A DNA stretch of 21,031 nt from CAYTET01 sp964436975 (lineage in GTDB: Bacteria; Bacillota_I; Bacilli_A; Erysipelotrichales; Erysipelotrichaceae). The position numbers and the translations under genes are program-made. The first letter of the stretch is position 1. Every line of letters starts with the position of its first letter. Below the pieces are notes generated by a model. It ran no database searches. It was not told the origin of the DNA and saw nothing but the letters and a program-made list of their open reading frames with translations. Below are positions 8,597 to 16,230 of this stretch, in pieces. The stretch spans positions 1 to 21,031 of the forward strand of contig CAYTET010000037.1 in NCBI GenBank assembly GCA_964436975.1. Direction: 5' to 3'.

Positions 8597-8625
8597 TTAC
8601 GGCCGGCGAAGGTATAGTATATAAT
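8597..8625 (+). promoter_or_regulatory. Probable sigma-A promoter of the aminopeptidase unit
   Basis: A perfect TATAAT -10 box lies at 8620-8625, inside a TATA-rich stretch. The best -35 at 17-base spacing is a weak TTACGG (8597-8602). Its placement between the pyk terminator and the next gene's AAAGGAG ribosome-binding site (8637-8643) supports it. Confidence is limited by the poor -35. Confidence 0.55.
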
Positions 8626-8654
8626 GATGTTGTAACAAAGGAGAGCTTTTCAAA

Positions 8655-9887
8655 ATGGATCAGAAAATAATGCATCAATACGGCCGGCTGATTGCGGTCA
8701 GCGGCGTTAATGTCCAGCCAGGACAGTTAGTCGTTATCCGGGCCAATCCGGCTGATTATGAGTTTATTGATATTCTGGCGGAGGAATGCTACAAAGCCAA
8801 AGCCGGCAAAGTTGAAGTTCATTACAATGACCAGGTACTGACCAAGCTGGGCTTTGAATATGTTGACACGGATGTTCTGAGCACCCTGCCGCAGTGGCAG
8901 TTTGACCAGATTCAATCCGAGCAGGACCGCAAGGGCTGCTATATCAATGTTCATTCGGATATTCCTGGCTTCCTTAAGGATGTTGATCCGGTCAAAATGG
9001 GCACGGTCATGGCCGCCCTGATGAAAGCCCAGAAGCCGCTGATGGCCTATACAATGGCCTCCCGCGGCCAGTGGACCGTGGTGGCCGTGCCGTCAGTCGG
9101 CTGGGCCAAGGTGGTCTTCCCGCAAAAGAGCGATCAGGAGGCCTATGACCTTTTGGAAGCGGCTATCTTAAAGTCAGTCTATGTTCAGCCGGACAATGAT
9201 CCGATTGCGGAATGGGAGAAACATGATGCGGCCATCCGGCAGCACTGTGATAAGCTGAATGCCCTGAATTTCAAATCACTGCACTTTTCCAACAGTCTGG
9301 GCACAGACCTGACCGTACAGCTTGTTAAAAACCATATCTGGGGCGGCGGCACGGAAACGTCAGCCACCGGAGTTGTCTTTAATCCCAATCTGCCGACTGA
9401 GGAATGCTTCTGCATGCCGGAAAGAGAAGGGGTTGACGGCATTGTCCATGCTGCCAAGCCGCTGAGCTACCAGGGCAAACTGATTGAAAACTTCTGGCTG
9501 AAGTTTGAAAACGGCCGGGTCACGGATTATGATGCGGCCAAGGGCAAAGACATTCTGACCAGTCTGCTGGATACGGATGAAGGCAGCCGCCATTTGGGCG
9601 AGGTGGCCCTGATCTCCTATGACACCCCCATCAGCCTGAGCGGCATTCTGTTTTACAATACGCTGTTTGATGAAAACGCCAGCTGTCATTTAGCGCTGGG
9701 CCAGGCTTATCCCATGAATCTAAAGGGCGGGGTACAGATGAGTGAAGAACAGCTCAGACAGGCCGGCGCCAACGATTCGGCCAATCACTGCGACTTTATG
9801 TTCGGCACCCGCGATCTTGAAGTCACCGGCACTGATTACCAGGGCCAGACCATTCAGGTTTTTGCCAACGGCAATTTTGTTATCTGA
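8655..9887 (+). CDS. M29-family metallo-aminopeptidase (AmpS/PepS/aminopeptidase T)
   Basis: 410-aa cytosolic enzyme that removes N-terminal residues from peptides using two metal ions (zinc, cobalt or manganese in characterised members). All six metal/active-site positions of the M29 family can be seen at the numbering used for Thermus aminopeptidase T: E250 (in NLPTEECF), E316 (HLGEVAL), H345 and Y352 (SCHLALGQAY), and H378 and D380 (NHCDFMFG). No signal peptide or membrane segment is present. An AAAGGAG site precedes the ATG. It appears to head a three-gene unit with the NadR-type enzyme 36 bases downstream. The likely role is recycling of peptides taken up or released by protein turnover; the substrate range cannot be read from the sequence. 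Confidence 0.93.
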   Translation: MDQKIMHQYGRLIAVSGVNVQPGQLVVIRANPADYEFIDILAEECYKAKAGKVEVHYNDQVLTKLGFEYVDTDVLSTLPQWQFDQIQSEQDRKGCYINVHSDIPGFLKDVDPVKMGTVMAALMKAQKPLMAYTMASRGQWTVVAVPSVGWAKVVFPQKSDQEAYDLLEAAILKSVYVQPDNDPIAEWEKHDAAIRQHCDKLNALNFKSLHFSNSLGTDLTVQLVKNHIWGGGTETSATGVVFNPNLPTEECFCMPEREGVDGIVHAAKPLSYQGKLIENFWLKFENGRVTDYDAAKGKDILTSLLDTDEGSRHLGEVALISYDTPISLSGILFYNTLFDENASCHLALGQAYPMNLKGGVQMSEEQLRQAGANDSANHCDFMFGTRDLEVTGTDYQGQTIQVFANGNFVI

Positions 9888-9923
9888 GCAGCGAAACGGC
9901 TATCAGGAAAGGGAGACGCAGCC

Positions 9924-11024
9924 ATGGAAAAGAATGAATCCCTGCGCAATACATACGGTATTTATTTCGGCCACTTTTATCCGCCGCACCGCGGCCATCT
10001 GCAGGCTATTTTCAATGCGGGCGGCCAGTGCCGGCATCTGTTCACCGTCATCTCCAATGACGATGACCGCAACAAAAGAGAATCCGAAGCGGCCGGCATC
10101 AAGATTATCAGCGGGCCGACCCGGCTGCGCTGGCTGTGCCAGGAACTGTCCGATTTTGACTATATCAGCGTACTGCTGATGGATGAGACTTCAATTCCCC
10201 AGTATCCCGACGGCTTTTCCCAGTGGATCGAACTGCTGCTTAAAACCGTCAGACAGACTAAAGTCTACCAGCAGAATCCGCTGCCGTTCACCTTTTTCGT
10301 CGGCGACTCGGTTTACACCGAAGCCCTGAAAGCTTACGGCAACGTCAGGGTTTATGATATTGCCAACAGCTGGTATCCGATCCGCTCTTCGGTGATCCGG
10401 CGCAATCCCTATCTGTACTGGGATTATATTCTGGGATCAGCCCGGCCGTTTTTTGCGACCAGGGTTCTTATCACCGGAACGGAATCAACCGGCAAGACGT
10501 CCCTCACTAAAATTCTGGCCAAGATGTACCACACTTCCTGGTCCTATGAAGTCGGCCGGTATTACTGTCAGCGCTTTATGGGCGGCAACGAGGAAATCTA
10601 TGATGATGTGGATTTCATGCGGCTGGCCCATCTGCAGTATGAGCAGGATGAAGAGGCTTTGCATAATGCCAACCGGGTCTGCTTCTTTGATACGGATGCC
10701 GTGGTAACCCAGTATTACAGCGAACTGTACATCAATCATACCCTGGAGTATATTGAGAATTTTGCCAAGCCGTCCCGCTATGATTTGGTCATAATGCTGA
10801 CGCCGGATGTCGACTGGGTTGATGACGGCATGCGGCTCAACGGTGATCCGCAGAAGCGCTGGCAGCTGCATTACCATCTCAAGAGCATGTATGAGCAGCG
10901 CGGGTTTAAGGTCACCGAAATCGGCGGCACCTATATTCAGAGAATGGAAACGGCGATTAAGACGGTAAATGAATTCATGAATAACATTTATCCGCAGCGC
11001 CCGGATACAAAGGAGGAGCAATGA
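9924..11024 (+). CDS. nadR: NadR-type NMN adenylyltransferase / ribosylnicotinamide kinase
   Basis: 366-aa bifunctional NAD salvage enzyme. Residues about 10-170 are the nucleotidyltransferase that joins NMN to AMP: GIYFGHFYPPHRGH with the HxGH-type motif H22-R-G-H25, a long insert, and IRSSVIRRNPYLYWDYI corresponding to the ISxTxxR motif. Residues about 178-360 are the nucleoside kinase that phosphorylates nicotinamide riboside: P-loop GTESTGKT at 185-192, GRYYC, and DTDAVVTQ. The N-terminal helix-turn-helix of enterobacterial NadR is absent, so this is an enzyme and not a repressor, as in Haemophilus NadR. GGAAAGGGA is the ribosome-binding site. It sits before a membrane protein and upstream of rex and adhE, both of which depend on the NAD pool. 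Confidence 0.92.
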   Translation: MEKNESLRNTYGIYFGHFYPPHRGHLQAIFNAGGQCRHLFTVISNDDDRNKRESEAAGIKIISGPTRLRWLCQELSDFDYISVLLMDETSIPQYPDGFSQWIELLLKTVRQTKVYQQNPLPFTFFVGDSVYTEALKAYGNVRVYDIANSWYPIRSSVIRRNPYLYWDYILGSARPFFATRVLITGTESTGKTSLTKILAKMYHTSWSYEVGRYYCQRFMGGNEEIYDDVDFMRLAHLQYEQDEEALHNANRVCFFDTDAVVTQYYSELYINHTLEYIENFAKPSRYDLVIMLTPDVDWVDDGMRLNGDPQKRWQLHYHLKSMYEQRGFKVTEIGGTYIQRMETAIKTVNEFMNNIYPQRPDTKEEQ

Positions 11025-11593
11025 TGGATTTTGATCAGCTTTACAAGCAGTACCGGCAGCAGCAGACTACCGAAAAGGAAACGGCCTATGTCGAAGACTT
11101 CATCCGCAAGGCCCGCAAGATCGGGGCCCGTAAGTTAAACGGGGAACCTGAAGAAGCCGCCGTCGTCAAAACCCAGCCCCAGCCGGTTGTAGAAGACAAG
11201 CCGGAAGAAAAAGAAGAGCCGGTCGTCAAATACGGCTGGCATGATTTCAAGCTGGGCGTCCGCCATTTCTTCACCGGCCTGCTGACGGTAATCATTCTGG
11301 CCGCTATTCTGGTAGCCTATGGCTGGATTAAGGGCGGCAGCTATGCCAGGGAGAATCTGGTGGTCAATGAAAATGAAGCCAAAACAGCGGCCATCACCCA
11401 GGTCAAGGACCAGTATACCTACCAGAGCAATGAACTTACGGCCGTTGTTTCGAAAAAGCAGTTTGTATTCTGCTGGCCGATGACTGACTGCTTCTATTAT
11501 TACATCGTGTCAGTTTCCTCATCGTCCAACAGCATTGTTTACCAGGTCTATGTCAGCGGCAGCTATGCCGGTGTGACCCGGCTGCTGTCGTAA
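11021..11593 (+). CDS. Single-pass membrane protein, unknown function
   Basis: I do not recognise this 190-aa protein. Residues 1-80 are charged and look cytosolic, with a predicted helix (YRQQQTTEKETAYVEDFIRKARK) and a Pro/Glu/Lys-rich segment at 42-70. One transmembrane helix spans about 83-103 (FTGLLTVIILAAILVAYGWI). The remaining 85 residues would lie outside, are rich in Ser, Tyr and Val and contain a YYYIVSVSSSSNSIVYQVYV-like beta-prone stretch and two cysteines' worth of CWPMTDC. The layout resembles a type II membrane anchor with a small external domain. The first ATG overlaps the nadR stop (ATGATG), with AAGGAGGAG just upstream; a second in-frame ATG is at 11024. Expression is therefore coupled to nadR, but a role in NAD precursor uptake is speculation. 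Confidence 0.8.
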   Translation: MMDFDQLYKQYRQQQTTEKETAYVEDFIRKARKIGARKLNGEPEEAAVVKTQPQPVVEDKPEEKEEPVVKYGWHDFKLGVRHFFTGLLTVIILAAILVAYGWIKGGSYARENLVVNENEAKTAAITQVKDQYTYQSNELTAVVSKKQFVFCWPMTDCFYYYIVSVSSSSNSIVYQVYVSGSYAGVTRLLS

Positions 11594-11600
11594 AAGGGGA

Positions 11601-11636
11601 GCCGCTATATTCATGACAGTTCCGCCCGGCAGCGGC
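11601..11636 (+). repeat. Weak inverted repeat after the membrane-protein gene
   Basis: GCCGCT (11601-11606) and AGCGGC (11631-11636) could pair across a 24-base loop, and the same GCCG/CGGC core recurs in the terminator that follows. It may be a decayed or auxiliary terminator. Confidence 0.3.
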
Positions 11637-11668
11637 ATTAAAAATTTCGTACATATGTTTTATCACAG

Positions 11669-11697
11669 AAAAAAGCCGTTTTTACAGCGGCTTTTTT
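11669..11697 (+). terminator. Intrinsic terminator after the nadR unit
   Basis: AAAAAAGCCG (11669-11678) pairs with CGGCTTTTTT (11688-11697) around a nine-base loop. The A-rich upstream arm gives a U-tract on this strand and also a usable signal on the opposite strand. It separates the aminopeptidase-nadR unit from the rex promoter. Confidence 0.88.
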
Positions 11698-11744
11698 AGT
11701 CTGATCCGGCCAAAAAAGGCGCAAGCCGGAGCAGCGTAAAATAA

Positions 11745-11762
11745 AAGTGAAAAATTGCACAA
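11745..11762 (+). promoter_or_regulatory. Candidate Rex operator
   Basis: AAGTGAA-AAAT-TGCACAA matches 11 of the 14 fixed positions of the Rex site TTGTGAA-N4-TTCACAA. It ends six bases before the -35 box of the rex promoter. Rex autoregulation and control of adhE are well known in Bacillota, so the location is as expected. The matching is by eye only. Confidence 0.5.
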
Positions 11763-11768
11763 ATAGTA

Positions 11769-11797
11769 TTGACAGACCCTTGAGCTCTTTATATAAT
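11769..11797 (+). promoter_or_regulatory. Sigma-A promoter of rex-adhE
   Basis: Consensus -35 TTGACA (11769-11774), an exact 17-base spacer, and consensus -10 TATAAT (11792-11797). This is the best promoter in the window and suggests strong transcription when not repressed. The start point should fall near 11803-11805. Confidence 0.92.
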
Positions 11798-11800
11798 GTA

Positions 11801-11839
11801 ATCGATAAAAATATATCGATAAAGATATATTGATATCAA
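11801..11839 (+). repeat. Nested AT-rich dyads and 14-bp tandem repeat in the rex leader
   Basis: CGATAAAAATATAT (11803-11816) is followed at once by CGATAAAGATATAT (11817-11830), a tandem 14-bp repeat with one mismatch. The same stretch contains the perfect dyad ATATATC-N6-GATATAT (11811-11830), the pair ATCGAT-N8-ATCGAT (11801-11820), and the palindrome TTGATATCAA (11830-11839). It begins at the expected transcription start, where a bound repressor would block initiation or clearance. The protein that binds is not evident from sequence. Confidence 0.7.
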
Positions 11840-11860
11840 CAGTCAGAAAGGAGGCCTCTG

Positions 11861-12511
11861 ATGTATAAGAAAACCGTTTCTAGTCAGGTTCTGGAACGGC
11901 TGCCGCTGTATCTCAGCTATCTGCGGTCCTTACCGCCGGACAGTTCAGCTTATATCTCGGCCACCTCAATTGCCAAAGTATTAGGCTTAGGCGAAGTGCA
12001 GGTGCGCAAAGATCTGGCCGAAGTCAGCGACAAAGGCCGCCCGAAGATTGGCTATCAGGTCAGTGCCCTGATTGAAAGCATTGAAGAATTCCTCGGCTAC
12101 AACAACATTAATGATGCCGTCATCGTCGGTGCCGGCAAGCTGGGGTTGGCACTGCTGGATTATGGCGGGTTCAAGGACTATGGCCTGAATATTGTGGCCG
12201 CCTTCGATGCCGATAAATCAAAAGACGGCACCATCACTTCCAGCGGCAAGGAAATAGCCGATGTCAGCCGCTTTATCAACCTGACAAAGCGAATGCAGAT
12301 TAAAATGGGCATTATCACCGTTCCGGCTCCGGAGGCCCAGTCGGTATGCGACATGATGATCGCGGCCGGCATCAAAGCCATCTGGAACTTTGCCCCGACG
12401 CATCTGATCGTCCCGGACGGAATTCTGGTTCTGAATGAGAATATGGCAGCCTCGCTGGCAAAACTGTCAGCCCATCTGGCCGCCGAACTTGAGCAAAAAG
12501 AGAGGAAATAA
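11861..12511 (+). CDS. rex: Redox-sensing transcriptional repressor Rex
   Basis: 216-aa dimeric repressor that binds DNA when NAD+ is abundant and lets go when NADH rises. The N-terminal winged helix (about 1-78) includes the recognition region GLGEVQVRKDLAEVS and KGRPKIGY. The Rossmann domain has VIVGAGKLGLALLDY (GxGxxG at 90-95) and the Rex-typical NFAPTHLIVP near residue 178. The C-terminal helix (about 195-216) would swap between subunits. AAAGGAGG precedes the ATG closely. It is transcribed from a consensus promoter with a Rex-like site upstream, so autoregulation is likely, and it lies two bases from adhE, its classic target. Confidence 0.97.
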   Translation: MYKKTVSSQVLERLPLYLSYLRSLPPDSSAYISATSIAKVLGLGEVQVRKDLAEVSDKGRPKIGYQVSALIESIEEFLGYNNINDAVIVGAGKLGLALLDYGGFKDYGLNIVAAFDADKSKDGTITSSGKEIADVSRFINLTKRMQIKMGIITVPAPEAQSVCDMMIAAGIKAIWNFAPTHLIVPDGILVLNENMAASLAKLSAHLAAELEQKERK

Positions 12512-12513
12512 AA

Positions 12514-15129
12514 ATGGAAAAAGTCTATGACACAGTAAGTGATGCCGCTTCCTTTGAGACCATGCTGGCCAAAGTGCGGCAGGCCCAGCAGTTGTATGCG
12601 ACCTATCCGCAGGAAAAGGTCGATGAAATCTTCAGAGCCGCGGCCATTGCGGCCAACCATAACCGGGTTGGACTGGCCAAACTGGCGGTTGAAGAAACCG
12701 GAATGGGCGTGATGGAAGACAAGGTCATCAAGAATAACTTTGCTTCCGAATACATCTACAACAAGTACCGCTATGCCAAAACATGCGGTGTTCTGTCCGA
12801 AGACAAGGAGTTCGGAACAACCCGGATTGCCGAGCCTTTAGGAGTCATTGCGGCCGTCATTCCGACCACCAATCCTACTTCAACAGCGATCTTCAAGACG
12901 CTGGTAGCCCTGAAAACCCGCAACGGCATCATTATCTCGCCGCATCCGCGGGCTAAGAAGTGCACTATTGCGGCGGCCAAAATTGTTCTGGAAGCAGCCA
13001 TAGCCGCCGGGGCGCCGGCGGATATCATCAGCTGGATTGATGTTCCTTCCCTGGAGCTGACCAACAAGCTGATGAAAGAAGCCGATGTCATTCTGGCAAC
13101 CGGGGGACCGGGCATGGTTACGGCCGCTTATTCATCCGGCACACCCGCTTTAGGCGTCGGTCCAGGCAATACCCCGGCCATCATTGACGACACCGCCGAT
13201 ATTCTGCTGGCGGTCAGTTCAATCATTCATTCCAAGACCTTTGACAACGGCATGATCTGCGCTTCCGAGCAGTCGGTCATCGTTCTTGATAAAGTCTATG
13301 CCAAAGTCAAAAAGGAATTTGCGGCCCGCGGCTGCTACTTCCTGAATAAAGAACAGACGGACATGGTCCGTCATGCCATCATCATCAACGGTTCCGTCAA
13401 TGCCAAGATAGTCGGCCAGAAGGCTTCCACCATTGCCTCCATTGCCGGTTTCAAGGTTGACGAGAAGACCAAGATCCTGATTGGTGAAGTTGACAGTGTC
13501 GATATCAGCGAGGAATTCGCCCATGAGAAGCTGTCACCGGTTCTGGCCATGTATCATGCCAAGGATTTCAGCGAAGCTATTGCCAAAGCCAGCCACCTGA
13601 TCGCTGACGGCGGCTACGGCCATACTTCATCGCTGTATGTTGATGCCCAGAACGAAAGAGAAAAAATCGACATTATGGGCAATGCCATGAAGACCTGCCG
13701 TATTCTGGTCAATACGCCGGCTTCCCAGGGCGGCATCGGCGATATCTATAACTTTGATCTTACTCCATCAATGACATTAGGCTGCGGCAGCTGGGGCGGC
13801 AACAGTGTTTCCGGCAACGTCGGCATTCAGCAGCTTATCAATATCAAAACCGTAGCCGAAAGGAGAGAAAACATGCTGTGGTTCAGAGCTCCGCAAAAAG
13901 TTTACTTTAAGAAAGGCTGCCTGCCGGTGGCCCTGGATGAACTGGCCCACGTTCTCAACAAGAAACGCGCCTTCATTGTTACCGACAGCTTCCTGTATAA
14001 AAACGGCTTTGTGGCTCCGGTCACCAAGAAACTGGATGAGATGGGCATTGTCAACACCTGCTTCTATGATGTTGCAGCCGATCCTTCCTTAGCCTGCGCC
14101 CGCGCCGGCGCCAAGCAGATGGCCTCTTTTGAACCTGATACCATCATCGCCATCGGCGGCGGTTCCGCAATGGATGCGGCTAAGATCATGTGGGTGCTGT
14201 ATGAGCATCCGGAAGCCGACTTCCTGGATATGGCCATGCGGTTTATGGATATCCGCAAGCGGGTCTATACTTTCCCCCGCATGGGTGAAAAAGCCTACTA
14301 TATCGCTATTCCGACAACTGCCGGCACCGGCAGTGAAGTTACGCCGTTTGCGGTCATTACCGATGAGTCAACCGGTATTAAATACCCGCTGGCTGACTAT
14401 GAGCTGATGCCTAATATGGCTATCGTTGATGCCGATATGCAGATGTCAGCACCTAAGGGTCTGACTTCATCCTGCGGCATTGATGCCGTCACCCATGATC
14501 TGGAAGCCATCGCTTCAGTAATGGCCTCCGACTACACGGACGGCATTGCCAAGCAGTCATTGAAGATGATCTTTGAAAACCTGCCCAATGCCTACAACAA
14601 GGGAGCCAATGATCCGGCGGCCCGGGAGAAGATGGCCAATGCTGCCACCATGGCCGGCATGGCCTTCGCCAATGCTTTCTTGGGAGTCTGCCATTCCATG
14701 GCTCATAAGCTGGGGGCTTTCCATCACATTCCCCACGGCATCGCCAATGCGCTGATGATTGAAGAGGTTATCCGCTTCAACTCGGCCGAAGTTCCTACCA
14801 AGATGGGCACTTTCCCGCAGTATGATCATCCGCATACGATGAACCGCTATGCCCAGGTGGCTGATTATCTGGGACTGGGCGGCAAGAGTGATGAAGAGAA
14901 AGTCGAGAATCTGATTAAGGCTGTTCATGAGCTGAAGCATACAATTGGCATTAAAGATACGATTGCTGAGTATAATATAGATGAAAAGGATTTCCTGAAC
15001 CGGCTGGATGCCATGTGCGAGCAGGCCTTCGATGATCAGTGCACCGGGGCCAATCCCCGCTATCCGCTGGTCAGTGAAATCAAGCAGATGTATCTGAATG
15101 CCTATTACGGCACTCATGAACGGGTTTAA
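12514..15129 (+). CDS. adhE: Bifunctional aldehyde-alcohol dehydrogenase AdhE
   Basis: 871-aa fermentation enzyme reducing acetyl-CoA to acetaldehyde and then to ethanol while oxidising two NADH; family members assemble into spirosomes. Residues 1-440 form the CoA-acylating aldehyde dehydrogenase with catalytic C249 (GMICASEQ) and the VGPGNTPAII nucleotide loop. After a linker, residues about 460-871 form the iron-dependent alcohol dehydrogenase: GGGSAMDAAK, PTTAGTGSEVTPFAV, and metal ligands D657, H661, H727 and H741 (in GIDAVTHDLE, CHSMAHKLG and IPHG). All key residues are intact. AGAGGAAATA serves as the ribosome-binding site, overlapping the rex stop. Induction by high NADH through Rex is the expected control. 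Confidence 0.98.
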   Translation: MEKVYDTVSDAASFETMLAKVRQAQQLYATYPQEKVDEIFRAAAIAANHNRVGLAKLAVEETGMGVMEDKVIKNNFASEYIYNKYRYAKTCGVLSEDKEFGTTRIAEPLGVIAAVIPTTNPTSTAIFKTLVALKTRNGIIISPHPRAKKCTIAAAKIVLEAAIAAGAPADIISWIDVPSLELTNKLMKEADVILATGGPGMVTAAYSSGTPALGVGPGNTPAIIDDTADILLAVSSIIHSKTFDNGMICASEQSVIVLDKVYAKVKKEFAARGCYFLNKEQTDMVRHAIIINGSVNAKIVGQKASTIASIAGFKVDEKTKILIGEVDSVDISEEFAHEKLSPVLAMYHAKDFSEAIAKASHLIADGGYGHTSSLYVDAQNEREKIDIMGNAMKTCRILVNTPASQGGIGDIYNFDLTPSMTLGCGSWGGNSVSGNVGIQQLINIKTVAERRENMLWFRAPQKVYFKKGCLPVALDELAHVLNKKRAFIVTDSFLYKNGFVAPVTKKLDEMGIVNTCFYDVAADPSLACARAGAKQMASFEPDTIIAIGGGSAMDAAKIMWVLYEHPEADFLDMAMRFMDIRKRVYTFPRMGEKAYYIAIPTTAGTGSEVTPFAVITDESTGIKYPLADYELMPNMAIVDADMQMSAPKGLTSSCGIDAVTHDLEAIASVMASDYTDGIAKQSLKMIFENLPNAYNKGANDPAAREKMANAATMAGMAFANAFLGVCHSMAHKLGAFHHIPHGIANALMIEEVIRFNSAEVPTKMGTFPQYDHPHTMNRYAQVADYLGLGGKSDEEKVENLIKAVHELKHTIGIKDTIAEYNIDEKDFLNRLDAMCEQAFDDQCTGANPRYPLVSEIKQMYLNAYYGTHERV

Positions 15130-15151
15130 TAAAGGAAAGGAACCGCAGAAA

Positions 15152-15913
15152 ATGACAGAGTTAAACAAGGATCGCGTTATTGCGGTCAGAACCTCCAAAA
15201 CGGTTTACCGCAGCGGAACCAAGGCTGTTAAGGAATTTGACCAGGAGTACTCCAAGGCCGATGTTCTTAATGAAGCCCTGAATCATGCCCGGGTTGAAGA
15301 AACCGGACTGAATGTGCCCAAGCTGCTGGAAGTCACCACTATTGACGGCAAGATGGCTATTGTCAGTGAGTATATCAAAGGCAAGACCTTGGAAAAGCTG
15401 ATGAAAGACAATCCTGACCAGATTGAATCTTATATGGAGCAGCTTATTGACATGCAGATTGAAATATTTGCCAAGAAGGCTCCGCTGCTTAATCATCTGA
15501 ATGAAAAGATGAGCCGCAAGATCGGTGCCACAACTTTGCTGGACGCCACCATCCGCTATGAACTGCACACCCGTTTGGATGCCATGGAGCAGCAGGATCA
15601 TCTATGCCATGGCGATTACAACCCGTCTAATATCATCATTGGCGATAAAAACCGCCCGTATATTCTGGACTGGGCCCACGCCACCCAGGGCAATGCCGCT
15701 GCAGATGCGGCAACCACCTACATGTGGTTCTGGCTCAACGGCGATATCAAGGGAGCAGAGCTTTATCTTGACATGTACTGCCGCAAAACGGATACGGCCA
15801 AACAGTATATTCAGAAGTGGATGCCGTTAGTAGCGGCCGCCCATCTGCAGGAAAGCAAGCCCGAACAGCAGGAATTCTTGAAATCTTGGATTGACGTTGT
15901 TGATTATCAATAA
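15152..15913 (+). CDS. APH-fold (aminoglycoside/choline kinase-like) phosphotransferase, substrate unknown
   Basis: 253-aa protein with the aminoglycoside-phosphotransferase/protein-kinase-like fold. The catalytic loop is HGDYNPSN, with H153, D155 and N160, and the metal-binding motif is LDW with D173. The N-terminal lobe has TKAVKEFDQE, which could supply the ATP-binding lysine, and a glutamate in the following helix. Many members phosphorylate small metabolites, not antibiotics, so a resistance role should not be assumed. I chose the ATG at 15152 rather than one at 15098: the latter would overlap adhE by 32 bases and add 18 residues of non-domain sequence, while AAAGGAAAGG (15131-15140) fits 15152. 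It lies 22 bases after adhE in the same direction, so it is probably co-expressed with rex-adhE. Confidence 0.88.
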   Translation: MTELNKDRVIAVRTSKTVYRSGTKAVKEFDQEYSKADVLNEALNHARVEETGLNVPKLLEVTTIDGKMAIVSEYIKGKTLEKLMKDNPDQIESYMEQLIDMQIEIFAKKAPLLNHLNEKMSRKIGATTLLDATIRYELHTRLDAMEQQDHLCHGDYNPSNIIIGDKNRPYILDWAHATQGNAAADAATTYMWFWLNGDIKGAELYLDMYCRKTDTAKQYIQKWMPLVAAAHLQESKPEQQEFLKSWIDVVDYQ

Positions 15914-15935
15914 CTTGATAGGAAAGGTGAAAAAC

Positions 15936-16178
15936 ATGAAAGTCACAGTTTGCATCGGTTCTTCCTGCCATTTAAAAGGCTCCCGGCAGGTGGTTGAACA
16001 GCTTCAGTATCTGATCAGTGAAAATAATCTTAAAGACAAAGTCGATTTGGCGGGGACCTTCTGCATGGGCCGCTGCCAGACCGGAGTCAACGTGACCGTT
16101 GATGGAGCCTATTTCTCGGTTTCACCTGAAACCGTCAAACCCTTCTTTGAAAAGGAAATCCTGGCTAAAGTTAAATAA
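15936..16178 (+). CDS. Thioredoxin-like [2Fe-2S] ferredoxin (NuoE/HydC-like small protein)
   Basis: 80-aa protein with the cysteine pattern of thioredoxin-fold [2Fe-2S] ferredoxins: C-X4-C in CIGSSCHLKG and C-X3-C in FCMGRCQTG. Its length equals one such domain, as found at the N terminus or C terminus of NADH-linked hydrogenase and NuoE subunits. It likely carries electrons to or from a partner in the hydrogenase cluster downstream. The ATG at 15936 is preceded by AGGAAAGGTG; an upstream in-frame ATG (15891) lies inside the kinase gene and has no good ribosome-binding site. A second copy of this protein follows the assembly gap, giving a tandem pair. Confidence 0.88.
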   Translation: MKVTVCIGSSCHLKGSRQVVEQLQYLISENNLKDKVDLAGTFCMGRCQTGVNVTVDGAYFSVSPETVKPFFEKEILAKVK

Positions 16179-16192
16179 GGGAATAGATTCTG

Positions 16193-16230
16193 ACAGCATC
16201 ATCACCGCTGCATAACGGCGATGATGCTGT
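16193..16230 (+). repeat. Strong hairpin between the two ferredoxin genes
   Basis: ACAGCATCATC (16193-16203) pairs perfectly with GATGATGCTGT (16220-16230). An A/C mismatch and a CCG/CGG extension lie inside it, around the loop CTGCATAA. There is no clear T-run in the eight bases before the gap. It could be an inefficient terminator, an mRNA-stabilising or processing hairpin, or one arm of a larger structure lost in the gap. Confidence 0.75.

Noticed and set aside
9742..10179. 145-aa + strand frame bridging the aminopeptidase and nadR
   Set aside because: It overlaps the conserved metal ligands of one enzyme and the HxGH region of the other in a different frame, and its composition is that of an out-of-frame shadow.
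15098..15151. Upstream ATG that would lengthen the APH-fold kinase by 18 residues
   Set aside because: It lies within adhE, lacks a good ribosome-binding site and adds no domain sequence; the ATG at 15152 is better placed.
14557..15198. 213-aa open frame on the minus strand at the end of adhE
   Set aside because: It is antisense to the alcohol dehydrogenase metal-binding region, and the real reading is certain on the + strand.
15152..15913. Antibiotic resistance gene (aminoglycoside phosphotransferase)
   Set aside because: The fold is shared by many metabolic kinases, and the fermentation context and absence of mobile-element signs argue against resistance.
15891..15920. Possible promoter before the first ferredoxin (TTGACG with 17-base spacing)
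   Set aside because: The corresponding -10 hexamer is CTTGAT, only three of six matches, and the -35 lies in coding sequence.
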